Origin: Bacteroidales bacterium | Lineage (GTDB): Bacteria; Bacteroidota; Bacteroidia; Bacteroidales; UBA12077 | Assembly (NCBI GenBank): GCA_013138975.1 | Contig: WTBR01000028.1 | Coordinates: 104,016-168,015 of the forward strand | Direction of reading: 5' to 3' | DNA: 64,000 bases | Shown: piece by piece, positions 55,469 to 64,000 of the stretch | How the letters are laid out: the number at the start of each line of letters is the position of its first letter | Numbering within the stretch: position 1 is the first letter of the stretch | Position numbers and translations under genes: made by a program | The notes under the pieces: model-generated | Told to the model about the DNA's origin: nothing | Seen by the model: the letters and a program-made list of their open reading frames with translations, nothing else | The model's database searches: none

Positions 55469-56521
55469 TCAAATTAAAAGGATTTCTTCATAATGCGTAA
55501 TTAATCTATCCATATAATCATAAGTCCAAGATTCACTTTGATAACATCTTTTATCCGTTCTACTCAATGTTTTATCGTAGATTTCTAGTAGTTCATAATC
55601 TTTAGGTAATAAATATTTCTTAATATTATTCATATCACCAGAGTTATTAACATCAATTAATGACTTCATAAGAAATTTTACAACATTATCATTTGAAGCA
55701 AGCAGGAATTCTTCGTTAATATCTTTATTTTCTATTCTCCGATAATATTTAATCATAAAATATAAATCCCACGTCATATTTTTAACTTGCTCTCTTTTTT
55801 TCTCTGGTGATGCTAATGGTTTATATTTCATCATGCCTTTTTTTCTTGAATAACTGAACATTAAGAAAGCGTAAAAAATACCAACCATTGAATATCTAAA
55901 ATCACGATATAACCAATCCATAAAAAAACTAAATTTTTGTTTATTAGACTCTTTCAATAAACTTAATTCTACAAGTTTTAGAATTATTAAATAAGTGGAC
56001 TCCCATTCTTCTAATTTAGTGTATTTATTATGCCAATCTATCATTGTTTCAACACTATTAGAAACATCCTTTTTCCCATTAATAATAAAATTATCACGCC
56101 TACCTAATGCAAAATTTATTAATGTTTCCTGTTTAGGAGAATGATCTATTCGGCAAAATAAATCAAGTTCTATTAAAGATTTATTCATTAGAACTTTATC
56201 AAACTTTATTTTCTCATAGACAGGTAAGCTAACTTCAATTTTTATTTCGGCAAATTGACAGAATACGACAAGTGCAATAGCAATTCTATGCTCCTGTATA
56301 GAAACATTTTCCTTATAAGCATTAACAATATAGCTAAATATATTTGTATCTATTGATAATACATATTGTGTTTTATAAATCTCTTTATTTACAAGGTAAT
56401 TTATAGGATTGTAAAGTTCATTCTCTTCAATATTAAAAATAGACACTATCCAACCCTTTTCAACAAGAAACTTTATGATTTCATTCATACCTACAGGAAA
56501 ACTTACAAAGCCATTTTTCAT
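55469..56521 (-). CDS. PIN-like domain protein, function unknown
   Basis: The 350 residues have a PIN-like layout: a hydrophobic strand ending in the acidic motif LSIDTNIFSYIVNAY (Asp about 58), a helical body rich in W and K, the acidic TWDLYFMIKYYRRI (about 251-264) and a late FLLASNDNVVKFLMKSLI (Asp about 281). In PIN domains three to four acids coordinate metal for RNA or DNA cleavage. No antitoxin-like partner is adjacent; it is divergent from the RecQ-DprA module. It may be a stand-alone nuclease or defence gene; the call is moderate. Confidence 0.5.
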   Translation of the reverse strand: MKNGFVSFPVGMNEIIKFLVEKGWIVSIFNIEENELYNPINYLVNKEIYKTQYVLSIDTNIFSYIVNAYKENVSIQEHRIAIALVVFCQFAEIKIEVSLPVYEKIKFDKVLMNKSLIELDLFCRIDHSPKQETLINFALGRRDNFIINGKKDVSNSVETMIDWHNKYTKLEEWESTYLIILKLVELSLLKESNKQKFSFFMDWLYRDFRYSMVGIFYAFLMFSYSRKKGMMKYKPLASPEKKREQVKNMTWDLYFMIKYYRRIENKDINEEFLLASNDNVVKFLMKSLIDVNNSGDMNNIKKYLLPKDYELLEIYDKTLSRTDKRCYQSESWTYDYMDRLITHYEEILLI

Positions 56522-56690
56522 TTTTTTAATTTGTTAACCAATTGATTATATTCCATAATGTCCATAAATTGGAATTTATTACTACTTAACTTTTTTAAAA
56601 TAGTTCTGGGCATAAATTGTTGATGGATTCTTTAACTACAGGTGTCTGAAATAAGCTCATTTTCTTATTTTCTATAGAAAGCCTAAATTA

Positions 56691-56840
56691 ATGTTTTTTG
56701 AGAAAAGAATTATAAGAATCGCAATGATTTGTTTGATGATTAATCTTAAAAATTGTACATTCACTCAACAAAGCACAATAAATACTTTGTTTATATTAAT
56801 TACCTACAATATTAAAAATGACCCAAATGACAAGAAATGA
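56691..56840 (+). other. small open frame overlapping the RecQ start
   Basis: A 49-codon frame begins with a signal-like stretch (RIIRIAMICLMINLKNC) and ends inside the start of the RecQ gene. It could be an N-terminal remnant of a secreted protein or a leader peptide of the module. I have no homology for it. Confidence 0.2.
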
Positions 56841-58863
56841 AGCAGAACTAAAATTAAAAGAAACCTTTGGTTTTGATAAATTTTACGATGAACAATGGGA
56901 AACTATCGAAAAGCTTTTGCGTGGAGAAAGAATGCTATTAATTGAGAGGACAGGATATGGAAAATCTCTTTGTTTTCAATTTCCTGCTACTCAATTTGAA
57001 GGAATAACAGTAATTTTTTCTCCATTAATAGCATTAATGCGAGACCAAGTTCGAGGTTTAAATGAGAAAGGAATTCCTGCTGAATTCATAAATTCAGAAC
57101 AAACACAAGAAGAAAATTCTCAAATAATTCAAAATGCAGTAGATAATAAAATTAAAATCCTATACATAGCTCCAGAAAGACAAGAAAATCAGGAATGGAT
57201 TGAAGCAACAAGAAAAATGAACTTATCAATGATTGTAATTGATGAAGCACATACAATATCTGTTTGGGGTCATGACTTTCGTCCCGCTTTTAGAAGAATA
57301 ATAAACTTGGTTCAATTACTTCCAAAAGAGCTCCCTATTTTAGCTACAACAGCTACGGCTACAAAAAGAGTTCAATCCGATATTGAACAACAAATTTCAG
57401 GTAATTTAACTACAATTAGAGGCAATCTATTAAGAGATAATTTCCACTTATTTGTAATTGAAACAAAATCAGAAGACGAAAAACTATTATGGCTTGCAGA
57501 AAATATTAATAAAATTTCAGGTACAGGTTTACTTTATACTGGAACAAGAGTAAATACCCAAATATATGCAAGATGGTTTGATTTTGTTGGTGTAGATTCA
57601 ACTGATTACAGTGCTGGATTAGACGGAGATACAAGAAAAGAAATTGAGAAGGGATTAATGAGTAACAAATGGAAATGCGTGGTTTCTACGAACGCATTAG
57701 GAATGGGAATTGATAAACCAGACATACGCTTTATTATTCATACTCAAATACCTGCATCTCCAATCCACTATTATCAAGAAATAGGGAGAGCTGGAAGAGA
57801 TGGTGGAAAAACTTACATTATTTTGTTTTACAATTCAGCAGAAGACGATAATGGTGTTCCTGAAGACTATAAACTTCCTAAAGCTTTTGTTGATGGAGGT
57901 CGACCAAGTTTAAAAAAATATAGACAAGTAATAAATGAATTGAAACTCGAACAGCTTGGTGAAAGACAATTAATGAAAAAAACAAACATGAAACAAACTC
58001 AAATCCGCATTATTAAGTCTGATTTGATTGAACAAGGCATAATTAAGGAAGTTTTATTTGGTAAATCGAAAAAATATGAATATCAATACAATGCGCCTGA
58101 ATTAGATACAGCTAAATTTGATGATTTGAGGAATGCAAAGCTTAAGGACTTGGATTCAATGGTAAATTACGTTTTTACATCAGAACCAAGAATGAAATTT
58201 TTATGTGAATACCTTGGGGATTCTTTACCTATGAAGTTTGAAAATTGTGACAATACAAAACACAAAAAAATAATAGTAAAACCAAGTAGTTTAATAATTG
58301 AAAAGCTAACTGACTTTAGAGAAACTTTTTTTCCAATTCTAAATGTAGAAAGCAGACATTCAAACTTAGAAAACGGAGTAGCTTCATCATATTATGGCAT
58401 TTCAAATGTTGGGAGTGTTTTACATCGCTGCAAGTATGAGGGTGGTGGTGATTTTCCTGATTTTTTACTTAAGCAAACATTAAAAGCCTTTCGAAAAACA
58501 TTTGAAAATAAGCACTTTGATATTGTTATTTATGTTCCTCCAACAACATCAGGAGATTTAGTGAAAAATTTTGCCGAAAAGATTTCTTCTGTTCTCAAAG
58601 TTCCTATTAGTCATAATCTGTCAAAGCAACATGAGACTCAGCCACAAAAAGTGTTTCAGAATGGAATATTAAAAAGAGAGAATGTTTTAGATGCGTTTGA
58701 CTATTCAGACCCAAATGAAATAAATAATAAAAGCATTTTACTTATAGATGACATTTTTGATAGCGGTGCAACAATTAGGGAAATTGGAAAACTTTTAACT
58801 AATTTTGGTGCAAAACTAATTATTCCATTAGTAATTGCAAGAACTGTTGGAGGAGATATATAA
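56818..58863 (+). CDS. RecQ-family helicase fused to a ComF-type phosphoribosyltransferase
   Basis: The 681 residues fuse two enzymes. Residues about 10-420 are a RecQ-like SF2 helicase: Walker A TGYGKS (45-50), DEAH (142-145), TATAT (178-182), ALGMGIDKPDIRF and QEIGRAGRDG. The RecQ zinc region is much reduced (about 465-485, few cysteines). Residues about 490-681 are a type I phosphoribosyltransferase with PRPP motif LLIDDIFDSGAT (641-652), as in ComFC. A DprA-like gene starts 10 bases later. Helicase, ComFC and DprA are partners in transformation (ComFA/ComFC/DprA), so a joint role in handling foreign or single-stranded DNA is inferred. Confidence 0.85.
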   Translation: MTQMTRNEAELKLKETFGFDKFYDEQWETIEKLLRGERMLLIERTGYGKSLCFQFPATQFEGITVIFSPLIALMRDQVRGLNEKGIPAEFINSEQTQEENSQIIQNAVDNKIKILYIAPERQENQEWIEATRKMNLSMIVIDEAHTISVWGHDFRPAFRRIINLVQLLPKELPILATTATATKRVQSDIEQQISGNLTTIRGNLLRDNFHLFVIETKSEDEKLLWLAENINKISGTGLLYTGTRVNTQIYARWFDFVGVDSTDYSAGLDGDTRKEIEKGLMSNKWKCVVSTNALGMGIDKPDIRFIIHTQIPASPIHYYQEIGRAGRDGGKTYIILFYNSAEDDNGVPEDYKLPKAFVDGGRPSLKKYRQVINELKLEQLGERQLMKKTNMKQTQIRIIKSDLIEQGIIKEVLFGKSKKYEYQYNAPELDTAKFDDLRNAKLKDLDSMVNYVFTSEPRMKFLCEYLGDSLPMKFENCDNTKHKKIIVKPSSLIIEKLTDFRETFFPILNVESRHSNLENGVASSYYGISNVGSVLHRCKYEGGGDFPDFLLKQTLKAFRKTFENKHFDIVIYVPPTTSGDLVKNFAEKISSVLKVPISHNLSKQHETQPQKVFQNGILKRENVLDAFDYSDPNEINNKSILLIDDIFDSGATIREIGKLLTNFGAKLIIPLVIARTVGGDI

Positions 58864-58873
58864 TTTGAAAAAT

Positions 58874-60013
58874 ATGAAACAGGAATATGCATATTGGATT
58901 GCTTTAACTCATCTACCAAAGATGAAAATAGCAAGAAAAAATGAATTAATTGTAAGATTTTTTGAAGAAAAACTAAGTATAATAGATTTCTTTCATTGTA
59001 ACAAAACAGATTGGAATAACTTGTTTTTATTAAATGAAATTGAAATTTCTTTACTTAACGAAGCAAAAAAAGAATTGCCAAACTATTCATTTCTTGTTGA
59101 AGATATATTGGAACAGGGTTATGAAATTATACCTATAACATCTCCTGATTATTCTCCTATTATGAAGAACAATCTAAAGCGAGCTTTTTCTCCACCTTTA
59201 ATTTATACAAAAGGTAATAAGAAAATAATGAAAGAAAACTCAATTGCAATTGTTGGTTCAAGAAAAGCAGATTACGTTTCTTTAGAATTCACAGATTATG
59301 TAGCAAAAAAAGCAAGTAAAGACTATAAAATTGTTGTAAGTGGATTTGCAAAAGGGGTAGATAAACAAGCATTAGATTCAGCAATTAAATACAAAGGACA
59401 AAGTATAATTGTATTACCGCAAGGTATTACAACTTTTAACTCAGGATTTAAAAAATATCATAAACAAATAGTAAATGGAGATGTGCTCGTACTTAGTACA
59501 TTTTTTCCAAAGGCTACTTGGAGTGTGCAACTTGCTATGGCAAGAAACCCAATTATTTATGGTTTAGCAAAAGAAATATATGTTGCGGAATCAAGTGAAA
59601 AAGGAGGTACATGGTCAGGAGTAATGGACGGATTAAGAAAAGGAAGAAGCATTTATGTCAGAACACCCTTGCTTAAAGAAAAAAATGCTAATAATTTATT
59701 AATTCAAAAAGGAGCAATACCTGTAAACAGTAAAGGAAATGAAATAAATAATTATTCGGTACCCCAAATTATTGAGTCTATTGTTATGGAACCTACAGCA
59801 GCAATAAATGACATTGATTCAAAAATAACAAAATTATTAGCCTTTGGTCCTTTTACTTCAAAAGAAATAATTGAAAGATTAAAGCTTGATTGGACTACAA
59901 GAAAACTTACCAATTATCTAAAACAAAATGATAATATTGAAGTTTTGGGTAAAAAGTCGCCAATGAAATTCAAGATTAAATCTAATGAACAATTACAAAA
60001 GTCATTATTTTGA
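58874..60013 (+). CDS. DprA-like Rossmann protein
   Basis: The 379 residues (start at the ATG at 58874, because the upstream TTG would overlap the helicase gene) carry the DprA fold: IVGSR (126-130), SGFAKGVD (156-163), LPQGI (181-185), ARNPIIYGLA and AESSEKGGTWSG. A winged-helix C-terminus follows (LAFGPFTSKEIIERLKLDW). An N-terminal helical region (about 1-110) corresponds to the SAM/HhH part of DprA. It differs from housekeeping DprA in loops (VGSR, GFAKGVD), so it is a divergent paralogue. DprA loads RecA on incoming single-stranded DNA. It is co-transcribed with the helicase-PRTase gene. Confidence 0.82.
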   Translation: MKQEYAYWIALTHLPKMKIARKNELIVRFFEEKLSIIDFFHCNKTDWNNLFLLNEIEISLLNEAKKELPNYSFLVEDILEQGYEIIPITSPDYSPIMKNNLKRAFSPPLIYTKGNKKIMKENSIAIVGSRKADYVSLEFTDYVAKKASKDYKIVVSGFAKGVDKQALDSAIKYKGQSIIVLPQGITTFNSGFKKYHKQIVNGDVLVLSTFFPKATWSVQLAMARNPIIYGLAKEIYVAESSEKGGTWSGVMDGLRKGRSIYVRTPLLKEKNANNLLIQKGAIPVNSKGNEINNYSVPQIIESIVMEPTAAINDIDSKITKLLAFGPFTSKEIIERLKLDWTTRKLTNYLKQNDNIEVLGKKSPMKFKIKSNEQLQKSLF

Positions 60014-60251
60014 TTGTTAAAGCAGGGTAAATCATAACTATTTTGAGAAGCGCAGTGGAGCAAAAATATTTAAATGTGTGGTTAGAAAATTACAATTACT
60101 GCTCATACTCAGCAAAGTGATAAGTAATTAATTATTAAAACTAAACCCTATAAACTAAAGAAATATCACTATCTGAGAACACCGTTTTTTCTTTTAATTA
60201 TTTCTAAATCAAAATGAGGTAGAGTTACCCGGCTCTTTTTTTTCGCCTTAC
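60014..60251. other. spacer after dprA with a possible third repeat-arm copy
   Basis: About 240 bases without a gene. The stretch GGAGCAAAAATATTTAAATG (about 60055-60076) resembles the right arm (GAGCAAAATTAAATGTG) of the repeats that flank the defence operon, but the left arm is weak. A GAGCCGGGTAACTC-like AT/GC mix near 60224-60242 has no clear stem. Confidence 0.3.
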
Positions 60252-60638
60252 TTAACTCTCCCTTATAAAAAACAATCCCATAAAAGTAATTAATCCATTC
60301 AAAATTAATAACTCAAAACCAATTTAATATCCACCAAAAATGATTTGCGAATAATATTTTAACACATAACATATTACGGGAGAAACAATTGCTACTAAAG
60401 GAACATATTTATCTTTTGTTTTATACTTTGTAAATAATTCGAAAGCATACATTCCCAATAATGGTTCATAAATATATTCGGCTACCATGATAATGGCACT
60501 TATAATTCCTAATGCTACTATATACCATGGCGATTTTCTGTTTCCTAAAAAGAAAGATTCGCTATTGGCATTCTTACTTGTGAAATATGAAATTGAATTA
60601 AAAACTAACAAATAAGTATAATGTCAGGCATTATAATT
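60252..60638 (-). pseudogene. internally deleted sodium:solute symporter
   Basis: The frame joins a symporter N-terminal segment (SYFTSKNANSESFFLGNRKSPWYIVALG) directly to the last membrane helices (EYIYEPLLGMYAFELFTKYKTKDKYVPLVAIVSPVICY). The join lies at IISA, so several hundred residues are missing. The copy is close to the 3' end of the intact relative at 63134. A TAA replaces the Gln codon after FGGY, and a further stop comes at 60252. It is a deletion-derived dead copy. Confidence 0.8.
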
Positions 60639-60966
60639 TAAGCGTTAAAAAAGCGATTATTTGTGCTTCATATCTAATCAAAATTATTTGAAATCAATAA
60701 AAATTGTAGTAACTTACTGAATATTAATATAAACAGAGGGTCACCTTTTGTTGTTTTTAGGAATTAATATTGGGAGGGTAACAAATTCTCAAACTACTAA
60801 TATGCAAAATTTGATATTGCAATCTATGAAAGAAAACAAAATGCAATATATGATAAGACTTTCTTTGCGTATGTGGCATACACCGTGTAAAACTGTTTTT
60901 CTAGCGTTCCAAACTAAAATCCATATATTTTTTAAATTACTAACTTTAATTTAAACTAACTGAATC

Positions 60967-62847
60967 ATGAATTTTATTTTAAAAGGAAATCTTTACGGTT
61001 TAATTTGCAGGGAACAACATATTCCTGTAAAAAACACTATTGTACGACTTTATCGTTACAATGATCAACAATCGGTGGTTGCGATGGCTACTGCCCAACC
61101 CAAAGAACTGTTTAAAATTTACACAAATGAACAGTTAAAAGCTAAATCAAAAGACTTGATTGCGGAAACCAAAACAGATGAGTATGGCACATACACTTTT
61201 GATTTGGATGAAAGAAAACACAATTACAAAGGTGAACCTGTTGAGCTTGTACTTTACTATCCTGATGTTCCGGATTATGGACAGGTAAACAAAAAACTAC
61301 CTAAGAAATTTAAAGAATTTGGTGTATTGGTAAACATTTTTCAACCTAAATGGAAAGAAAAGGATGACAAGTTTGTATACTCCATTTTTAATTACACGAT
61401 TAACTCCAAGAACTGGTGTTATATAATGAGCCTGCTTGATTTATGGTTCATATTCGGAAAACTAACAGTTTGCAAAACGAATGTTCCCATTCCCGGCATT
61501 GAAGTAATAGCCATGGATGATGATGTAATTAGTGATGACAAGCTTGGAAGTACTCTTACAAATACAAACGGTGAGTTTATAATTGTTTATACTTCAAAAG
61601 AATTTAAAAAAACATTCCTGTCGCCATGGATTAATGTAGAAACACCATTATTCCCATGGAATAACGGACCTGATATTTACTTTAAATATGCAATTGGAGG
61701 AAGTGTTTTTCATGAAGAGCCACCATCAAGAGGCAGAGCGTCAGATAGAGAAAACGTGGGTAACTGCTTTTGTGTAAATCTATGTTTAAAGAAAGGTCCT
61801 ATTGACTTTCCAGATCCAGAAGTAATTCCTGGTTTTTTCAAGATTGGACAAAACAGGGCATATCATATTCTTAATAATATAGACTCTACCACTGGCAGAA
61901 CAAAGGGTAAGGCCACCACAGGATGGAACGATCTTGCATTTTATCACAACTTAAGTTTACTGGGCAGTTTAAACAAAACAATTAACAGTAATCCACTTGA
62001 ATACAAATTTCAATATGAAGAGTGGAGCGCTCCCGGAGGTGTACTTATAACTCCGTGGACAAATATCTCAAAGTCTGAAATTGCTAACACGATAATTGGT
62101 TATACACAAGAACTTACAGGTGATATTTTTAATCCGGTAAAAATTACGGATTATGCGATACACCCAAATCCTGGTGAAATGGAAGTGCTTTTTGACCTTT
62201 CCGAAACCTGGGTTAAGGTTCCTCAGATGAGCAATTTTGTAGTTAATACGAATAGTTTGTTAATTAATCTTATTTCTTCAAAACTAATGAGTGGCACAGT
62301 TAACATGTCTGGCCTTGTACCCGGTAACGATACGGCAAGTGTACAGCCATTGCAAAATAACCGGTACTTTAAGTTGCGCATGCTAAAACGTGAAGAAGGA
62401 AATGCAGCTACTGAATCCATTGCGGGTACCTCTAAGGAAATAGCTCTATTTAATTTGGTTTACTCCGGCGTACCACAATACGGATCGTGGTTACCTGGCA
62501 CTTCGACCGAACGAGGTATTGCCTGCCTCGATATTAAAGAAATGACCGGAATTGGATGCGGTAAAATAACAGATTCATTAACTGTTAAATACACAGCTGC
62601 CAATCCGAATCTGGGAAATGTGAGAGTAAGCATGACTGGCCCAGTTCATCCAGATGGACCGCATACTTTTCCTGCAATCGCTCATGACACAGCAGGTGAA
62701 GAAGCGCATGGTGAGGTTATTTACGGTAACAATGCGAAAAAGCTGAAAAATTGCGCATACATTGTATACGTACACGCTGATATTAAACTTACAAATGGGG
62801 AGGTAACTCACCACGACATTTGGGATCACATGGCGTTTTGTAAATAA
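60967..62847 (+). CDS. large unrecognised protein with two transthyretin-like beta repeats
   Basis: The 626 residues have no signal peptide or membrane segment. The N-terminal third has two repeated beta-sandwich-like units: GNLYGLICREQHIPVKNTIVRLYRY with TKTDEYGTYTFDLDE, and GKLTVCKTNVPIPGIEVIAMDDDVISDDKLGSTLTNTNGEFIIVY. Both resemble carboxypeptidase-regulatory/transthyretin folds. The rest (Asn/Thr/Gly-rich) has no motif I know. The base composition is a little richer in GC than its neighbours, and copies of a symporter gene flank it on both sides, so it may be an acquired gene. I cannot assign a function. Confidence 0.55.
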   Translation: MNFILKGNLYGLICREQHIPVKNTIVRLYRYNDQQSVVAMATAQPKELFKIYTNEQLKAKSKDLIAETKTDEYGTYTFDLDERKHNYKGEPVELVLYYPDVPDYGQVNKKLPKKFKEFGVLVNIFQPKWKEKDDKFVYSIFNYTINSKNWCYIMSLLDLWFIFGKLTVCKTNVPIPGIEVIAMDDDVISDDKLGSTLTNTNGEFIIVYTSKEFKKTFLSPWINVETPLFPWNNGPDIYFKYAIGGSVFHEEPPSRGRASDRENVGNCFCVNLCLKKGPIDFPDPEVIPGFFKIGQNRAYHILNNIDSTTGRTKGKATTGWNDLAFYHNLSLLGSLNKTINSNPLEYKFQYEEWSAPGGVLITPWTNISKSEIANTIIGYTQELTGDIFNPVKITDYAIHPNPGEMEVLFDLSETWVKVPQMSNFVVNTNSLLINLISSKLMSGTVNMSGLVPGNDTASVQPLQNNRYFKLRMLKREEGNAATESIAGTSKEIALFNLVYSGVPQYGSWLPGTSTERGIACLDIKEMTGIGCGKITDSLTVKYTAANPNLGNVRVSMTGPVHPDGPHTFPAIAHDTAGEEAHGEVIYGNNAKKLKNCAYIVYVHADIKLTNGEVTHHDIWDHMAFCK

Positions 62848-62865
62848 ATCTGATATCTAAAAAAA

Positions 62866-62896
62866 TGGTAAACCCGGGTAAATCCGGGCTTTTCCA
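62866..62896 (+). terminator. Rho-independent terminator after the 626-residue gene
   Basis: CCCGG and CCGGG pair around GTAAAT, flanked by pairing A and T tracts (GGTAAA / CTTTTCC). It lies 20 bases after the stop at 62847. Confidence 0.7.
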
Positions 62897-63133
62897 TTCT
62901 TTTAAGTGAAATATCATAGCTACCATAAGCTAACACATTATAATACTGTACAATGTAGTTAAATAGGAATTTTCATCTGACTCTAAAGATTGCTGAATCT
63001 AATTATTAATTCAAAACAATGTGCATATTTTGGATTACTAAAATGTGATACAATTACCAACTTACAAAAGCTGTCAATCTGATAAAAAAAGTTGATTTAT
63101 AAACTTGATAAAATGAAATGAAGTTGCTGAAAT
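62897..63133. other. intergenic region before the symporter
   Basis: About 240 bases with no gene, AT-rich, converging between the unrecognised gene and the minus-strand symporter gene. Confidence 0.5.
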
Positions 63134-64000
63134 TTAGTGTGCTTTATAACTCTCCCTGATAATAAACAGTCCCATAAAAGTAATTAATCCATTCAAAATT
63201 AATAATTCAAAACCAATTTGATACCCGCCAAGAATTATTTGCGAATAATGATTAAATACGAAACAGATTATGGGAGAAACAATTGCCACAATGGGAACAT
63301 ATTTATCATTTACTTTATACTTTGTAAATAGTCCGAAAGCATACATTCCCAGTAATGGCCCGTATGTATATCCGGCTACTTTGAATATGGCACTTATAAC
63401 ACTTTCGTTGTTTATTGCATTAAATAAAAGTATTACAATTGCCAATACCACAGAAACGCCAATATGTACTTTTGTGCGTATTGCTTTTAATTCTTTTTCC
63501 GATTTATTCTGTGGATTTAATATATCAACAGTAAACGAAGTGGTTAAAGCTGTTAAAGCCGAATCGGCACTACTGTAAGCAGCGGCTACCAAACCTATTA
63601 TGAAAAACACGGCTACTACTGGCCCTAAATTGGCTTGCGTAGCAATTAAGGGAAATAAATCATCGGTTCGTTCGGGTATTGCAATTCCATTTTTTTGAGC
63701 AAACACAACTAAAAGAACACCCAGCGACATAAACATTAAGTTAACCGGAACAAGTGCGAAACTCATCCAGTACATATTCTTTTTTGCTTCATGAATATTT
63801 TTACAACTCAGGTTTTTTTGCATCATATCCTGATCTAATCCTGTCATTACAATTGTTATAAATGCACCACTTAAGAATTGCTTTAAAAAGAATCGACTGT
63901 CTCTCCAATCGTCAAAAAACCAAGCTTTTGAAAATGCACTTTCTTTTACAGTTTTTATTACTCCGCTTAAATTTAAATCCAATCCTTTTGAAATATAGTA
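63134..64000 (-). CDS. sodium:solute symporter family protein (partial; 5' end outside window)
   Basis: The 3' portion of an SSS-family transporter continues beyond the right edge. Visible are the membrane segments LSGAFITIVMTGLDQDMMQKNLSCKN, FVIIGLVAAAYSSADSALTALTTSF (the conserved AAYSSADSALTALTTSF block), FKVAGYTYGPLLGMYAFGLFTKYKVNDKYVPIVAIVSPIICF and GGYQIGFELLILNGLITFMGLFIIRES. Sodium-coupled uptake of an unknown solute is expected. The frame stays open to the last base. The pseudogene at 60252-60638 is its truncated duplicate. Confidence 0.85.
   Translation of the reverse strand, partial: YYISKGLDLNLSGVIKTVKESAFSKAWFFDDWRDSRFFLKQFLSGAFITIVMTGLDQDMMQKNLSCKNIHEAKKNMYWMSFALVPVNLMFMSLGVLLVVFAQKNGIAIPERTDDLFPLIATQANLGPVVAVFFIIGLVAAAYSSADSALTALTTSFTVDILNPQNKSEKELKAIRTKVHIGVSVVLAIVILLFNAINNESVISAIFKVAGYTYGPLLGMYAFGLFTKYKVNDKYVPIVAIVSPIICFVFNHYSQIILGGYQIGFELLILNGLITFMGLFIIRESYKAH

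Noticed and set aside
60042..60090. Third copy of the defence-flanking hairpin repeat after dprA
   Set aside because: Only the right arm (GAGCAAAA...TAAATGTG) is similar; the left arm and centre do not match well enough to claim a copy.
60748..60954. Plus-strand open frame before the 626-residue gene
   Set aside because: It has no family resemblance and lies in the upstream region of the gene; probably leader or chance.
1..64000. tRNA, rRNA or CRISPR arrays
   Set aside because: No cloverleaf T-arm signatures, rRNA-like segments or regular direct-repeat/spacer arrays were found by reading; low sensitivity for single tRNAs is acknowledged.

Overview
The window is chromosomal DNA of an AT-rich member of the Bacteroidota, most like the marine Bacteroidales/Marinilabiliales. 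The signs are: a BamA/Skp/UppS/PorG-like envelope cluster of the kind seen around porG in Porphyromonas; two large TonB-dependent receptors, one followed by a DUF4249 lipoprotein; lineage proteins such as DUF4924; and several genes preceded by the Bacteroidota -7 promoter box TAnnTTTG instead of a sigma70 -10. The genus is inference. I found no tRNA, rRNA or CRISPR array.

Layout. 1-4.7 kb: the end of a TonB-dependent receptor, then an IS1182-type insertion sequence with a 4-bp target duplication between two broken genes (a HEPN-CBS protein and an unrecognised fragment). 4.7-14.6 kb: a minus-strand envelope block (Omp85-like protein, NAD kinase, two PorG-like barrels, UppS, BamA, two Skp/OmpH chaperones, MurI), with pdxJ divergent. 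15.4-24.1 kb: an accessory segment rich in palindromic and interspersed repeats. It holds a four-gene minus-strand defence operon: Xre regulator, a single-chain restriction-methylation-specificity protein, and a Septu-like PtuA ATPase/PtuB HNH pair. Hairpin-forming direct repeats flank the operon, and a second pair of direct repeats lies outside them.

24.1-51.5 kb is mostly housekeeping: PolB-like exonuclease, uridine kinase, ManA, a TPR histidine kinase with a decayed kinase remnant beside it, Pth, L25, Prs, EngB, Lnt, a TonB receptor plus DUF4249 pair, Nif3, zinc-ribbon protein, MerR, a decayed PQQ-propeller gene, tandem M23 peptidases and AlaS.

51.5-64 kb is accessory again: a DUF885-like lipoprotein, MITE-like repeats, duplicated remnants of one gene 3' end, a divergent PIN-like gene, and a compact operon encoding a RecQ-family helicase fused to a ComF-type phosphoribosyltransferase followed by a DprA-like protein. 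Last comes an unrecognised 626-residue protein between an internally deleted copy and a probably functional copy of a sodium:solute symporter.

How they work together. The envelope block is a biogenesis unit: Skp chaperones feed BamA, UppS makes the undecaprenyl carrier, MurI supplies D-glutamate and the PorG-like barrels probably serve type IX secretion. The two accessory modules look like DNA-targeted defence or DNA processing. One pairs site-specific restriction-modification with an ATPase-nuclease system. The other puts into two genes the partner set (helicase, ComFC-like PRTase, DprA) known from natural transformation.
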